DNA of 64,000 nucleotides. Source: Mytilinidion resinicola (lineage: Eukaryota; Ascomycota; Dothideomycetes; Mytilinidiales; Mytilinidiaceae). Shown in pieces: positions 10,107 through 21,617 of this stretch (positions are counted from its first letter, which is position 1; every line of letters starts with the position of its first letter). Under the pieces are notes generated by a model, which was not told where the DNA came from, made no database searches, and saw only the letters and a program-made list of their open reading frames with translations. The stretch is taken from positions 558,132 through 622,131 of the forward strand of contig NW_022985441.1 of NCBI RefSeq assembly GCF_010093595.1, read 5' to 3'. The translations under genes were made by a program, and so were the position numbers.

Positions 10107-11983
10107 ATGCCAGTGATTTCTTCAGCCTCGTTCCTCACTACATTCGTTGCTCAAAGCGCTGCCACCAATTTTACTTCATATACAAACGCTACGAATGCTA
10201 CTAGTGATGCGCTGCGCGTTGTGTGCGCCTGGCCGGTATCAGGCCAATATGGGCCAGGCTCACGAGTCCTCTATTACTGCCTTGTAGCCGCCTGCGTGCT
10301 GGCAAGAAAGATGGAATGGTTGAAGAACGCCTGCTTAGCCGCTGCGTTGCTGTTCCCTGCCGTCGCCGCCATCCACGGCATCGTTCTCGCGGCTATGCAC
10401 ATCGACGGTAGGTCTATTGTCACACCGCTATGCAACCTCAAGGCTGACTGTTCGAATACAGGCGCTGTCGACATGGATGTGTTCGGCGCTTTTCAGTTAT
10501 GCTCCATCGGCATCTTGGCCGCTCCGGTAACAGTCAAGCTCTCTCGAACCTACTTCTATGATCCCGGCCGCAATACCATATTTTTGTGGACCGGTCTTGT
10601 TCTGGCTGGTAAGTATCTAGTCTTGCCTCTCAAACCAAATATTTCTGACTCTTCTCTCAGGCCTGTTGAGCTTAACGGTCGAGTTCTATCGGAGCACGTC
10701 GCACAAATGCTTCACCGACGATTCAGGCAAACACGTTCTTCAGACTGCGAGCAACTTTACCTACGGTGACTCTTGCGGCCTCGTTTGCACTGTCGATGAT
10801 GGCCCCTTCTCTCCGTTACGAAACGGCTCAGCCAACAACATCTACGTAATCCCCTCGCCGGACAAGTTTACCTTCAACACCGCTACTCTCCTCGCAGCAG
10901 CATGCTGCATCCCAGCCATTCTTTCCCTTGTATCTATGTGGAACAGGATCGTCGAAATTAATTGGAAGAAGCTCCGCGCTGTTGAAAACCAAGATGAGGG
11001 AATCGACCGAGTCATTGAGGGAACCAACGGCGCCACCGAGAGGCGCATGATGGGTGTCAACAGCGTCATCAGAAAGGTTCTCAACGGAGTCGAAATTCCC
11101 ATATTCAGTGCTGCTGTCCTTGCTATCCTCATCATTGGCGAAAGGAACTTCTTCAGCCCTCAAGTTCGATATCAAACGGAGCCCATCGCTGCTATCGGTA
11201 AGTCTTCACCTATCTTCGTCATCCTACATTGCTGACGGACTTCCAGGCCAATGGGCTCCGATTGCTGGTACTGTGATGGCGGCACTCGGGTCACTGCTTC
11301 TGCTGACTGTCAACGGGGACGTCGTGAAAAAGCAAAAGGTTCAAGAGTCTGGAACACATCACTGCAACTGTTCACATGGCCATCACGGCGAGGGGCTTCT
11401 ACGACAACCGACTTTGCAGCTTCCACCGAGCGATGACCACCTACCAAGCAGCAGAGGCGCTGACAGCAACGATAGCGACGTAGTCAAGGAACCTGAGCGA
11501 GTCGATGCGGGCAATAGGAAGAAAGTCGCCAACATGCTGACTTCCATCGGCAACTACTTCGGCACCGCAGCGCACGACGACGTTTCCGAATTCAAGCGTG
11601 GCCGAGCTGTCGACTTCCCCGAGATCCCCGGCGAGGAGCACCGGAACCCTGCGCTGGCCCAGATCAGGGAGTCGTACAATCCTCGCCGCGATGCAGAAGG
11701 GAACCTCACTCCTTCCCTCCGGAAACAGAATTCGAGAGGCAGCTTCATGACTATGGGGTCTGGTTCTGGCCTGGGTATTGAAGGCGTTGCACTTGAAGGC
11801 AGCTCGACTAACACCCCGTCCCTCGAGATGCAGCATCTGGCCACAGTTTCCACTGCTGAGTCAAGCGGGATCAAGCGACCACCAAAGCGACGCGATACCC
11901 TCGAGGTACCGCCCGCAGTCCATTACAGCCCTTCGCCGGGAAATCATCGACCCTCGTCTTCCGTTCCTTCCATCGTTGGCTGA
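10107..11983 (+). CDS. Seven-helix-type integral membrane protein of unknown function, four exons
   Basis: Exons 10107-10407, 10462-10608, 10661-11197 and 11247-11983 join to 573 residues with consistent phases. Introns are 54, 52 and 49 bp with GTAGGT, GTAAGT and GTAAGT donors and CAG acceptors. The start at 10107 (MPVISSASFLTTFVAQS) is followed by an Asn/Thr-rich, probably glycosylated outer segment. Hydrophobic segments can be seen at SRVLYYCLVAACVLA, CLAAALLFPAVAAIHGIVL, AFQLCSIGILAAPV, IFLWTGLVLAGLLSL, ATLLAAACCIPAILSLV, IFSAAVLAILIIG and IAGTVMAALGSLLLL. A cysteine-containing loop (YGDSCGLVCTVDDGP) lies between the fourth and fifth. The last 200 or so residues are a hydrophilic, Ser/Arg-rich cytosolic tail with a His-rich patch (HHCNCSHGHHGEG). 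It resembles fungal membrane proteins annotated only as hypothetical; I do not assign a function. Confidence 0.8.
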
Positions 11984-14801
11984 AACAAACGAAACCAGAA
12001 AGCGATCATTAACCGGTCGCTTTTCATATACAGGACTGAGAGTTTATCGACAGGGCCGGAAGCCCATCGCCAATCTAGGGACCGATCTCCTGCATTTACA
12101 CACGACGAAGGCAGTGATCCACTGATCTCGCAACTAAGCTTTGTGCACAACGACTATCACAAGCGGAGTCATCCTTGACATAAGCATATCGTAGCCGCTA
12201 GAAACGTCTTAGAACAGGCTATGCGGTGGTATCAGAGGAGACCTTCAAGAAGACGAATCCGCGCCGCAGTGCACCAGTCGAAATCCATCCAACACGCTCT
12301 AGGTCACAGTAGTATCCCTCCATCGGAAGTCGAAACGACCTCTATAGTCGGACACCATGCACAGCTCTGCCCCATCCAGTCCATATCGTGACTTGGACCA
12401 AGGTCAAAACGCTCCGGACCCACGAAGGGCTGTCCATCGTCAACAATTCCTCGCCGCCAACAAACATGGCCTGATCCATAGGCTCAACATCTACGTAGGC
12501 TGGGGACTACGTGATCATGCCGCCAACAGGAGTACGCCTCCGCGTGTGGAAAGGCAGGTAAAAGGTCCCCTGCGCGCCGCCAGCGGCCTTCCAGCACCAT
12601 GCCCCATGCCGCACAGGCCCAACACGAGCTGGCTAGAAACGAGGCCCTAGTTTTGGGTTTTTTATATCATCTCCATGGCGAATTTGAAGCCTCAAGCCTG
12701 CGCTGGTAGGAGCGATAGTGTTGCGACATCATCAGCAGAGCCTCGGACGGCTATCGAGTCGCCCGGCAACATTTCCGCCTGGGTCTACCGCTCCCCAAGA
12801 ATCAAAACTCGAGCAGCCAAACCCTGTCACTAGAAAGAGCTAGCTAGCTAGGTCACTCGCAATAGAAAATAAACAAGGATGAACATGTCGTATTAGGTAT
12901 CATGCAAGAAATGTACAAGCAAGGACTTCATTCACCAATTATTGTCACCAAGAAGCAAAGAGAAACAGTAGATAAAATGCATATAGATTCATGTAAGATT
13001 TCATGCACGTTCATACTGCTCTTTTTGATCTCCATCCGCCTGCGATTAAACGCTCCTCGCCCAGTATATCTCACGACTTCCGTGCTCAACTCAGCTCTTA
13101 TGCGCGTTGATTATCCTCTCTTCGCTCTCAATTCGCCTGCACAAAAAGCGTTTCTCTCCCAGTATCGCTCTACGTTTCCGCGCTCAACCCGATATCTTTG
13201 CTGTGCTGTGCAGTCCTTTCAACATCCTTTACCCGGGATGAAGCCGTATGATCAGCGAGCCATACACCCTCCCATCAATCCCTCCAGTCCAGGCCTCGAC
13301 AACGCCGCTCATGTAACAGAGGTCCTGCGTGCCGACGACGCCATCGTCCGCCACGAAGCCTGTGGCACGGCCACTTGCCTCTCCTCGCTTCCTCCCCGTG
13401 AACGATTCTGTTTATCCAAAAGAACGTCTTTGAGGAGGTGTCTCCCGGGGCCGGGCTTGTAGTGGGAGCTCAAGTGTTTGAAGGAGCCCGTCCTTGCTCC
13501 TCGAATAGGGTGGGTGGAAGAGGAGGAGGAGAACCTGCTGCGCGAGGCGGACGGACACCGATGCCTGCAAAGACGGTAATCGCCCCTCGACGGCCGAGAG
13601 GCTTGAGGACCTAGAAAACGCGGGGATTGCCGACCAGGAGACGGTAGAACGGGAGACGAGGGACGTTGGAGGAGCGCCAGCTAGGAGGGGGAGGTTCGAA
13701 GGTGGGAGGCCTCGAGAATGTCCTGGGCGGGAGTTTGCCGTTCATGGCCCTGCTGAAGACGGCGCTGCGGCCATGACAGCATGCTCGGCGAGGAGATTGG
13801 ACTCTTACAGGCGCGCATGGCGGACGGCCTTTGAGGAGGCAGATGGGAGGAAGGGGAGAGACTGAAGGATGGAAGCGTGCTATCCACGGTCTTGCTAAGA
13901 GACAGACATGCGCTGCGGTGCTGGTGGCCTCTCCGAACCATTAGGAGATGAATCCATTTGAAGGGTATCTAGGCTAGTAGATGGGTAAGGCCGTATCATC
14001 GTTCTTGTCTTCATTACTGTCTCCGTTCTCTGGAAGTCTATGAACAGTCCTACTATCCCGCCGCTTCCCGCTTTGAAACACACCATGGGCTGTTGTGAAG
14101 GCGGATTTTGCACGTCAGTAGGCAAAAGAAGTCATGAGCAGGGCATGCAACATGGGATGGATGGTGAGATGCCCTAGTAGGGTTGTAACCTCTTTCAACC
14201 TCATTGTATTCACTGCATTTGGCTACATCATCTCCATCCCTCCCAATTCAAAGACTTCTACCCTACTAGAACCGCCATATCGTTCACTCCAGGTGAAGTG
14301 AACCCACGGGCCTCACGGCCACGCTGCACCATCTCACTGTTGCCTGGCACACCGTGGAATCCTGTGGAAACTTCTTCCATGGAACCTGACGTCAGTAGTT
14401 ACAAGAAGCAACTGAAAGGGGCACGCAGCGGGCACGCAGCGTGTGAGGGGCTGCCCGGGCCGTCCACGGGTGATTGCCCAAAGCGGCTAGCGCGCTTTCG
14501 CTTAGCCGTCTTCGATTCTTCGACCGACTACAAAAGGCCAGCCGCCCTCTGCTCCTCTTCCTTCCTCACCTTGCTACCTGGACTTTCCAGTGGGCTTGGT
14601 CACTTGTCGGAGGTGGGGGATCGGAGTGCCTCTTGTGTATACTGTGGGGCCGATTCAGGTACGGTCTCTCCTTTCTCAATCTCTCTTTTCCCTTGGATTC
14701 CTCTTCCGTCCTTCTAGCTGGCTTGTCGCGTCCTCTTCCCTTCCCTCTGCGACGAGGTCTCACCTGTCTTGCGTCATCGTCCACTGCTTTCACTCACCTC
14801 A
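11984..14801. other. Gene-poor stretch, no gene recognised
   Basis: Many short open frames occur on both strands because stops are rare, but none has a recognisable motif or exon chain. The best candidate is a plus-strand frame around 13237-13400 (MKPYDQRAIHPPINPSSPGL and onwards), which looks protein-like but matches no family I know. Purine-rich blocks occur near 13500-13720. Confidence 0.4.
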
Positions 14802-14990
14802 CTCCTGCACCTGCTTTCACTCATCTCACTCCTCCACCTGCTTTCACTCATCTTACTCCTCCACCTGTCTTCACTTATCTCACTCCTTCACCTGTCTTCA
14901 TCCATCTCACTCCTTCACCTGTCTCCATCCATCTCACTCTTTCACCTGTCTCCATCCATTCCACTCTTTCACCTGTCGCTCTCGCACTTG
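14802..14990. repeat. 27-bp minisatellite, seven diverging copies
   Basis: Units begin at 14802, 14829, 14856, 14883, 14910, 14937 and 14964, each like CTCCTYCACCTGYCTTCA plus a nine-base end ATCTCA-type. Because 27 is a multiple of three, all three forward frames remain open and would encode nine-residue Thr/Pro/Ser or Leu/Ser repeats. There is no evidence that any of them is translated. Copies change stepwise from left to right, suggesting expansion by unequal exchange or slippage. Confidence 0.85.
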
Positions 14991-15439
14991 CTTCCTCACA
15001 TTCACTCCGCTAACACCTACCTCCCAGGAGCTCCAAAGGAGTTAACACCACAAGCGTAGCGCTGCATGAGTTTGGCCAGCTTTTGCCTGAGAGCTCTCCC
15101 GACACCGGCCGCCGTCGACGCAAACCCACACTGCCGAGGCTGAGATTCGTTCACTGTCGAGGTGGCGGCTTCGGCTGCGGCACGATATCAATCTGGTATC
15201 ATCCATGTGCTTGGGGGAGAGTCGGCGCGCGGTTGGCCACGCAGTTCAGATCGTCCTCTGGGCTGCGGAGAAGAAGAATGGAGGTTCAAGCGGTTAGCGC
15301 TGCTTGCAACATCCGCGTTGGTGGGAGTCCACGTTCGGCGTTTTCAGTCTGATTACGGTAGCCGCTTCGAACGTAGGGCCGTAGGATTGGGGCGTAACGG
15401 GCAGTGTATGCGATCACCACAAGCGCCCACATGGATCTG

Positions 15440-15690
15440 GGGGATTTTTTAAGTTGTCTTGATGCGCGCGACTGGTTTCGGCTTTCGTCTGCTTTGTGTC
15501 GGCTTCTCTTGTTCGCTTCTGGGGGATTTCTGAGTTGTCTTGATGCGCGCGACTGGCTTTGGCTTTCGTCTGCTTTGTGTCGGCTTCTCTTGTTCGCTTC
15601 TGGGGGATTTCTGAGTTGTCTTGATGCGCGCGACTGGCTTTGGCTTTCGTCTGCTCTGTGTTGACTTCTCTGGTTCGCTTCTGGGGGATT
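15440..15690. repeat. 81-bp tandem repeat, three copies
   Basis: The marker TTGTCTTGATGCGCGCGACT occurs at 15454, 15535 and 15616, exactly 81 bp apart. Each unit ends with CGCTTCTGGGGGAT. The period keeps one forward frame open through all copies. No gene is recognised here. Confidence 0.9.
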
Positions 15691-15704
15691 CGAGGTCTTC
15701 GGAC

Positions 15705-16178
15705 TTCAGTGGGCTTCTGGGGGATCTTAGCTGGGGAGCTTAGCTTCTCGATTCGCTGTGAGTTGGAATGCGGTGCTTACATCGCCTCTTCCACGGGGGT
15801 GCCACACATGGGGTGGGCATCACGGACTTGGGCGTGGTCGGGGCTCAGTCACTCAAACAAACTTCAGTGGGCTTCTGGGGGATCTCAGCTGGGGAGCTTA
15901 GCTTCTCGATTCGCTGTGAGTTGGAATGCGGTGCTTACATCGCCTCTTCCACGGGGGTGCCACACATGGGGTGGGCATCACGGACTTGGGCGTGGTCGGG
16001 GCTCAGTCACTCAAACAAACTTCAGTGGGCTTCTGGGGGATCTCAGCCGGGGAGCTTAGCTTCTCAATTCGCTGCGGGTTGGAATGCGATGCTTGCATCG
16101 CCTCTTCCACGGGGGTGCCACACATGGGGCGGGCATCACGGACTTGGGCGTGGTCGGGGCTCGGTCACTCAAACAAAC
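15705..16178. repeat. 158-bp tandem repeat, three copies
   Basis: The marker TTCAGTGGGCTTCTGGGGGAT begins (first 20 bases) at 15705, 15863 and 16021, giving a constant 158-bp period. The third copy has more substitutions. The string CTTCTGGGGGAT also occurs in the adjacent 81-bp array, so the two arrays share a core. The period is close to a fungal nucleosome repeat, which may be coincidence. Confidence 0.9.
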
Positions 16179-19100
16179 TCTTTTCTTCATCGAGTGTCTC
16201 ACCTGGTGTGGGATCTGGAAGAAGATCTCTGCTTTCCTTTAAGAAATCTCATCCCTCTCCACGGGTTCACCTCTTCCTCCTCCACCCTCTCCCCCCTGCG
16301 ACTTCTACCTCTTCCATCTCTCTCCCCTCTCTCTTCAACTTTCTCTTCCCCTCCCATCATGCTATTCAATCTCGCGTAGACTCGCCTGGTAGAGACGCCT
16401 CCTCCCCTCCTCCAACATCGTCCCATCTACTTCAGCAGGCATCTCAGCCCGACCTCAGCATCAAGCACAGCACTCACAGCGCGTCTTCGCAAGGCAGCAA
16501 GACGAGACAAGCCATCCCTCTCCATCCCACCCACGTCATCACTCACTGCGCGCGAGCAGCGACCAAGCAGCCGCCTCCCCACCCGACCGCATTGTTCTGT
16601 CTACCTCAACGAAGGTCATCCGACTCGACCAGTCCTCGGCACCTGACGCAGCATCGTCGAGGCCGCCTCACGGGGTGGAAGGACAGGACTTCTCTTCCCC
16701 TCTCATCCACACTGTCCTCCACCATATGCGAGCAGCGCCTAAAGAAGAGGTTTCCCCACCCGCCCGCATCTTCCCACCTCCCTCAGCGAAGAAACTCCAC
16801 GCCTAACTTCAGCCCTGTCGTGGGCCCTAGCAAAACAAGCCTCGCGAAGCAGGAAGACCGAGAGCGCGAGGGAAGTCTTGTCTACACCCCCAAGGGGCCG
16901 CTGAGAAGGCGCGTCGCCGCCGCCTGCACACGCCCGCCGACATGCACGGGCCGGGCGGCGATGCTGGCTGCCTTGGAGATCCAGCGGCCCGCATGACGAC
17001 GGCGACACAGCTTTAGAGGAGAGAGTACGAGCGCGGGGTGGCCAGCAAGCCAGCCTCGCAACGGACGAAGTAGAGGCCCGCCCTCTCCTTCTCGTGAGCG
17101 CCGGCACCCACCGCGCGCGAGCAGAGATTGAAGAGAATGCCTCGACGCCGATTGTACTGTACACGCGTGCCAACGTGGTCGAGCAGCGGAAAGGCGTGAC
17201 ACCCTGGGGATCGGGCGGTGCGAACCACGACAGAGCGACGGCTTGGGAGAGACGGGAGGGCGTGGCGAGTCAGCTGGTAGAGGAGGCGGAAGCATATGGA
17301 ACGCCAAGGGCAAGCGCGCACCTGTGGCGGCTGGCTTGGGATAGCCCACCCAGACGAAAATAATGTGTAGGACAACGCGTTTTCAGAGTCGAGCGGCTGC
17401 GCACCGTGATCTTGCGTAAGCGTCACCAACTCGCGTGCTCTGAAGAATGGAGGAGAGAGATGGAATAACCTGATGGACTCGATCTAGACTCCTGCACACA
17501 AGGGGAAAGAGAAAGCTCTCCACAAAATCGGTACCCTCGGCCAGTGTCCTATTCCCCCTCCGCTCGCCAGTCAAGCCGCACAGTGCCAGCGCACATAGGC
17601 CACCCTGTCAAGATCCCTCGCGCACACGGGCAGTAGGATGAAGTAGAAAGGCGGCTGCAGCTCGGGTAGCTATGATTTGGCTTTGATCCGGGCTCGTCGT
17701 GACGTCGCCTTGTGGTGAGGCGGCGCCTAAGCAAGGCGTGGCCTACGATCGTCGATGGCTCCAACGGGCTGCACATCTCCTTCGGCGTTGGGGGCCTGCA
17801 AGGCCCGTAGTCCTGGGCCTTGCCTATGCCCGCCAGTCTCACCTCGCTCGCTCCGTGTTTTGTGCGTCCTTGGCCGTTGATTGGTGCGTGAGTGGGTGGC
17901 TGCCGGCGGCCGCGAGCGAGCATCTAGATGCTGCATGGAGAGCTCCAACCGTACCGGATACGCCGCGGGAGATGTCTGCGAAGGATCGGTGCGGCGGAGC
18001 GCGAGGGCTTGCGGCGGCACTGAGCGCGGGGCGCTGTGGTGGAAAAGGACATGGACAAGGAAACGGCGAGGTGCGCGAGACGGTCCTAGTAAGGCAGTCG
18101 AGAGAGATGGTAAGATTGGTATGTGGCGGAGGAGTGGTCGATGGGATTCCTGGGGCTCTGCGAAGAGCAATTGCAACAGTGTTGGGCCAATGGGGGTCAT
18201 TTTGAGGCCACGAAGGGAAGCCTACGGATGATCCGATGCGGCGCTACTCGGGTCAGCAGAGCGATGGGTCCTAATGGGGATGCTGGGGCATGAAGTGTGT
18301 CCAAATGCGGAGTAGTTTTCACGCGGAGGCAATTGGAGATTGATGAACTCATGAAGCAGGCTATCAGAGCCAGTCATTGCGAAGAGCTAGCTTCTTCAGA
18401 AAAGACAGAGGATTGACGTAGAGAGAGTAAGCGGTCGCGGCTTGAGGTACGCCTTGCTTCATGCGCAGAATTCGCGCTGAAAATAAGCAACAGCATAACA
18501 GACAGCATTTCTTTAACGTCCTTTCGTGTTGGCGATTATCTCCGTCGAAGATCAAACTATCAGTGGAGGCGCGAGTTGTTTAGGCCGCTCTGCGCACCGG
18601 CCACATGTTCTTCGGCTCCTGTTTCATTGGTGACGACGAGACTCAGGTAGGAAACGCGTCTCGGGCGAGTCCTGAACTCTGTCGGCAATATTGCCCCATC
18701 GGTTTCATTCGTACGTAAGTCCATTTGTTACAGCTTCAATACTCCAAGAGCTAGAAACAAACCACGTAGCCATTGCGGGCAGCCGGAATGCTGGAACATA
18801 GCGAAAGCATTGAAGCTTAGATGGAGTAGAAGTGAGAAAAGTGCAAGATTCTGAAACACTAGGCTTACGACCAAGAGCTTCGGATTGAAGTACAATTCAA
18901 GATAGTAGGAATAGCCCTTTCAGTGGGGCTATGAGTACCTGACGAGGCCTCAGAGAATTGCGAGCTAGGATTGAGCGGATGAGGAGGGACCCAACAGAAA
19001 TCGCTTCCTTCCTAGAACTAAAACAACGGGATGGAATAGTTGAAGCACTGGAGAGACACCGCAGAGGTCAATATGCGTCGTACAGTCCTAGCGGATATTT

Positions 19101-19495
19101 CGGTGAAGAGCCCTGATGATTTAAAAGAACGAACTCAAGGGATTTCACAAGTCTGGTGGATGTTCGTTGGCACCGTTAGCCTCGCAAGCAGTAAGGGGAG
19201 TCTAGTGGTGTGCTGGGACACAAGAAATTGGGGATGTGTACCAGTGATGAGCACGACGTCTATCTTGAGTTCAGTGGTGGCCGTTGTAAGGTCACGTGCA
19301 ACCTGGAATGGATCGCGATCCATAGAGTGCTTACCATTTGCTATAGTTAGAGCCTACTTATACTGCATGAATACGAATGCCATATCAAAAGCTCGAGTCG
19401 ATGCCTTTTCAGAAATTTCCCGTCGCCTGGAAGAGTCACATGGCCAGTGCTCGCTCCGGAATCAACATCGCAACGCCCTCGAATCGTTCTTTTCT
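16179..19495. other. Gene-poor stretch, no gene recognised
   Basis: The left part (16200-16800) is pyrimidine-rich with CTTCC/CTCCC blocks; 16800-18200 is GC-rich; 18200-19500 is more balanced. Long open frames exist on both strands but have no motif, no intron logic and low-complexity translations, so I call no gene. Confidence 0.4.
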
Positions 19496-20509
19496 TCACT
19501 TCGGACTTGTTTGTATCCCCCATTGTTCAGTGTGTCCTGTCTGTGCTCCCCATGCGTTCGCCCTCCCTCCATGAACATTCGTCCCCTCTTCCTGCACTCT
19601 CTCCCTGCTTGTGTTGACCACATTATCTGTCTCTTCCCCCTCATGTACTTCATCCCACAACTGTCTCAACGTCTTAATCTTCGATATCTCCTTAATGCGG
19701 CGCTGCAAAATCTTGATTGGGGTTCTGTGAAAATTCCCGTCGCGTATCGTAACATCGCTCAGCCCAACATGCGGCACCCTCTTCGCCAGATCCTCCTGCA
19801 TCATAGACTTCGCGACCGAGAAGTCCGAATAGAAAGGCTGCCGTTCCACATAATCCTGATATACCGCGCGTGTGCGATCGACATTGACGTGAAACCACCG
19901 CACCACCTTGAGCGCAGCTTTCTCAGGGGCCTGATTCTGCTCTTGCGCTTCCTCCGCAGCTTCAGACGAAGTGTGCTCGAGCGGTATGTGGCCGAATTTG
20001 ACCTGTCTCTGCTCCGGGATCTGGTTGAGCAGCAAGCTCGGCCGCGTGATCTCCTCCACCCCATCTTTCACGGGCGCATTTTGTGTCATGTTTCCCTCAT
20101 CCTCTACCTTTTCCGATGATGTCCATACCGCATCTTCTCTAGCCTCGCTCTCCACAACGGTTTCAAGGGCAAATCGGATCGGTGACGCGCTCAGCGCCTT
20201 CTGCGCGGCCTCGGGGTCCCGGTAGATGGCAAACGCGGAATTGGGAGCTCCGACGGGCCTCTCGTGCTATGTACCCGGCAACTAAGCTCAGCACTTGTTT
20301 CGTAGGAACAGGAAGTGTCGGGGAATCGGGGCATTGTGGTGGGTAGTTATACGCACTCGAAGCGTTTTGTAGACGTCGACTTCTCCGAAGCCCTGCAGCA
20401 CGCGAAAGACCTCGCGGCTCTCGCTGAGATTGGCGGGCCGCGGGTGGATGTCGAGGTGGACGGACCTCGTGGTGAGGAGGTGGCGGCCAGCCTTGCGTAC
20501 GATAGCCAT
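19496..20509 (-). CDS. RRM-like hypothetical protein, two exons
   Basis: Exon 1 (20509-20357) starts MAIVRKAGRHLLTTRSVHL and ends DVYKTLR. A 90-bp intron (20356-20267, GTGCGT to CATAG) leads in phase 0 to exon 2, beginning HERPVGAPNSAFAIYRD. The order of segments SVHLDIHPRP, NLSESREVFRVLQGFG, EVDVYK, NSAFAIYRD, PEAAQKALSAS, PIRFALE follows the beta-alpha-beta-beta-alpha-beta pattern of an RNA-recognition-motif fold across residues 15-85. The rest (RWFHVNVDRTRAVYQDYVER, DLAKRVPHVGLSDV, IKTLRQLWDEV) is charged and conserved-looking. The extreme C-terminus (after about 19600) reads less convincingly and could lie beyond another intron. The ATG at 20509 is preferred because upstream codons have no ATG. 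RNA binding is an inference from the fold pattern only. Confidence 0.65.
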
Positions 20510-20966
20510 AGGAGCAGAGAGCGGTGTCGCTGGAATTGATGTCCGCAACTATTTTGCCAAGAGTACGGTCACGTGAATTTTTGATCGTCGAGTCCGCGAT
20601 CGTTGGGATCGATCAACACACGCTAAGGACGAAGCTGGGAGAGGCGGTGGTATGTATGGAACAGGGTTGATGAATTTGTGGGTATGTACATATTTACAAT
20701 CCATTAATATGTGGTGGTAGATATCGAGCCCTAAACCCCAGCTGACCTCAACCCTTATGGGAGCATCATCGCTACCTATCGACCATCGATAGTCCCATCA
20801 AGAGACACCTAGACCCCTATAAAGCGCCGAAATGAGATGACCCAGACTTTTGTTTTCCCCGTACCGCCTTGCGGACCCCCTTCCAGTGGTATATGTGACG
20901 CGTCCCATGAAGCCAACCAAAAACCTTGAACGCCTTCGCAATGCATCTCGAAATCAGTCTCCAACA

Positions 20967-21617
20967 TCACGCCTTAGCCGGCAGGCTCTTCCGCGACTTC
21001 TTCTTCCGGAGTCGCACGCTCTTCGACACGCATGCCTGACCGCCCAGCCGCTCTCCGGACCGCCTGTACTTCAACGCGAGGGTGGCCGCGCTAGATCGCC
21101 TCGATTCGATTCCGGTATCCTCTTCTTCGTCGGAGGACGTCGCTGACAGCCCGGCGTTCGAGCGCGGTCGCGTGCAGATCCGGCATTGTTCGCCCTTATC
21201 CATCATCCGCTCCACCAGCGACGAGATGTCCTTCACGTGTGAGGTATTGCACTGCAATCTCACGTTGGCCTGCCGCTGCAATCGTATCGCGGCGGGCGAT
21301 AATCCGTTGTAGGACGCCTGGGCGTACGATGGTCGTCGTGACGAGTATGCGGAGTCTACGTCGTGGGCGTATGGCTTAGTGGATGTAGGTGCATCGAAGT
21401 AGGAGGTTGGTTCGTAGTTAGGATTGTAGTTAGGGTCCACCTCGAGAGTGTGTTGGCTGAATCGCTGTGATAGTTCACCAATCGTGACGGCGGGCGGCTC
21501 TGATATATATGGTAGTGGCCATGGTGAAGAAGTTGGTGAGACGTTCATGTAGGCGCGTTCGAGCTCGAGGTCTGAGGGATGCCGCGAGGCCGCCTCAAAG
21601 GAGAAGTTCCGGAACAT
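20967..21617 (-). CDS. Small basic hypothetical protein with a Cys-containing core
   Basis: A single-exon frame of 216 residues starts at the ATG at 21617 (MFRNFSFEAASRHPSDLELE). The N-terminal half is Pro/Ser/Tyr-rich and looks disordered. The core IRLQRQANVRLQCN to MMDKGEQCRICTRPRSN has a helical character and three cysteines including CRIC. The C-terminus is Ser- and Lys/Arg-rich (RLRKKKSRKSLPAKA), resembling a nuclear targeting signal. I recall similar short Pezizomycotina proteins annotated only as hypothetical. Codon use is balanced and the frame is longer than its neighbours, so I accept it as coding with moderate confidence. Confidence 0.55.
   Translation of the reverse strand: MFRNFSFEAASRHPSDLELERAYMNVSPTSSPWPLPYISEPPAVTIGELSQRFSQHTLEVDPNYNPNYEPTSYFDAPTSTKPYAHDVDSAYSSRRPSYAQASYNGLSPAAIRLQRQANVRLQCNTSHVKDISSLVERMMDKGEQCRICTRPRSNAGLSATSSDEEEDTGIESRRSSAATLALKYRRSGERLGGQACVSKSVRLRKKKSRKSLPAKA

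Noticed and set aside
12357..12650. Plus-strand frame starting MHSSAPSSPYRD
   Set aside because: No motif, unusual composition and no supporting exon or neighbour; not enough to call a gene.
15440..16178. CRISPR-like array
   Set aside because: The repeats are contiguous with no unique spacers between constant repeats, and the organism is a fungus.
15926..16996. Long plus-strand open frame of 356 codons
   Set aside because: It runs out of the 158-bp tandem array into pyrimidine-rich sequence. The translation is low-complexity Ser/Pro/His with no motif, and a comparable frame on the other strand is just as long in places.
19040..20119. Plus-strand open frame of 359 codons
   Set aside because: Its right half is antisense to the RRM-like gene (19496-20509), whose fold pattern and intron are convincing. 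The translation of the plus frame has no motif.
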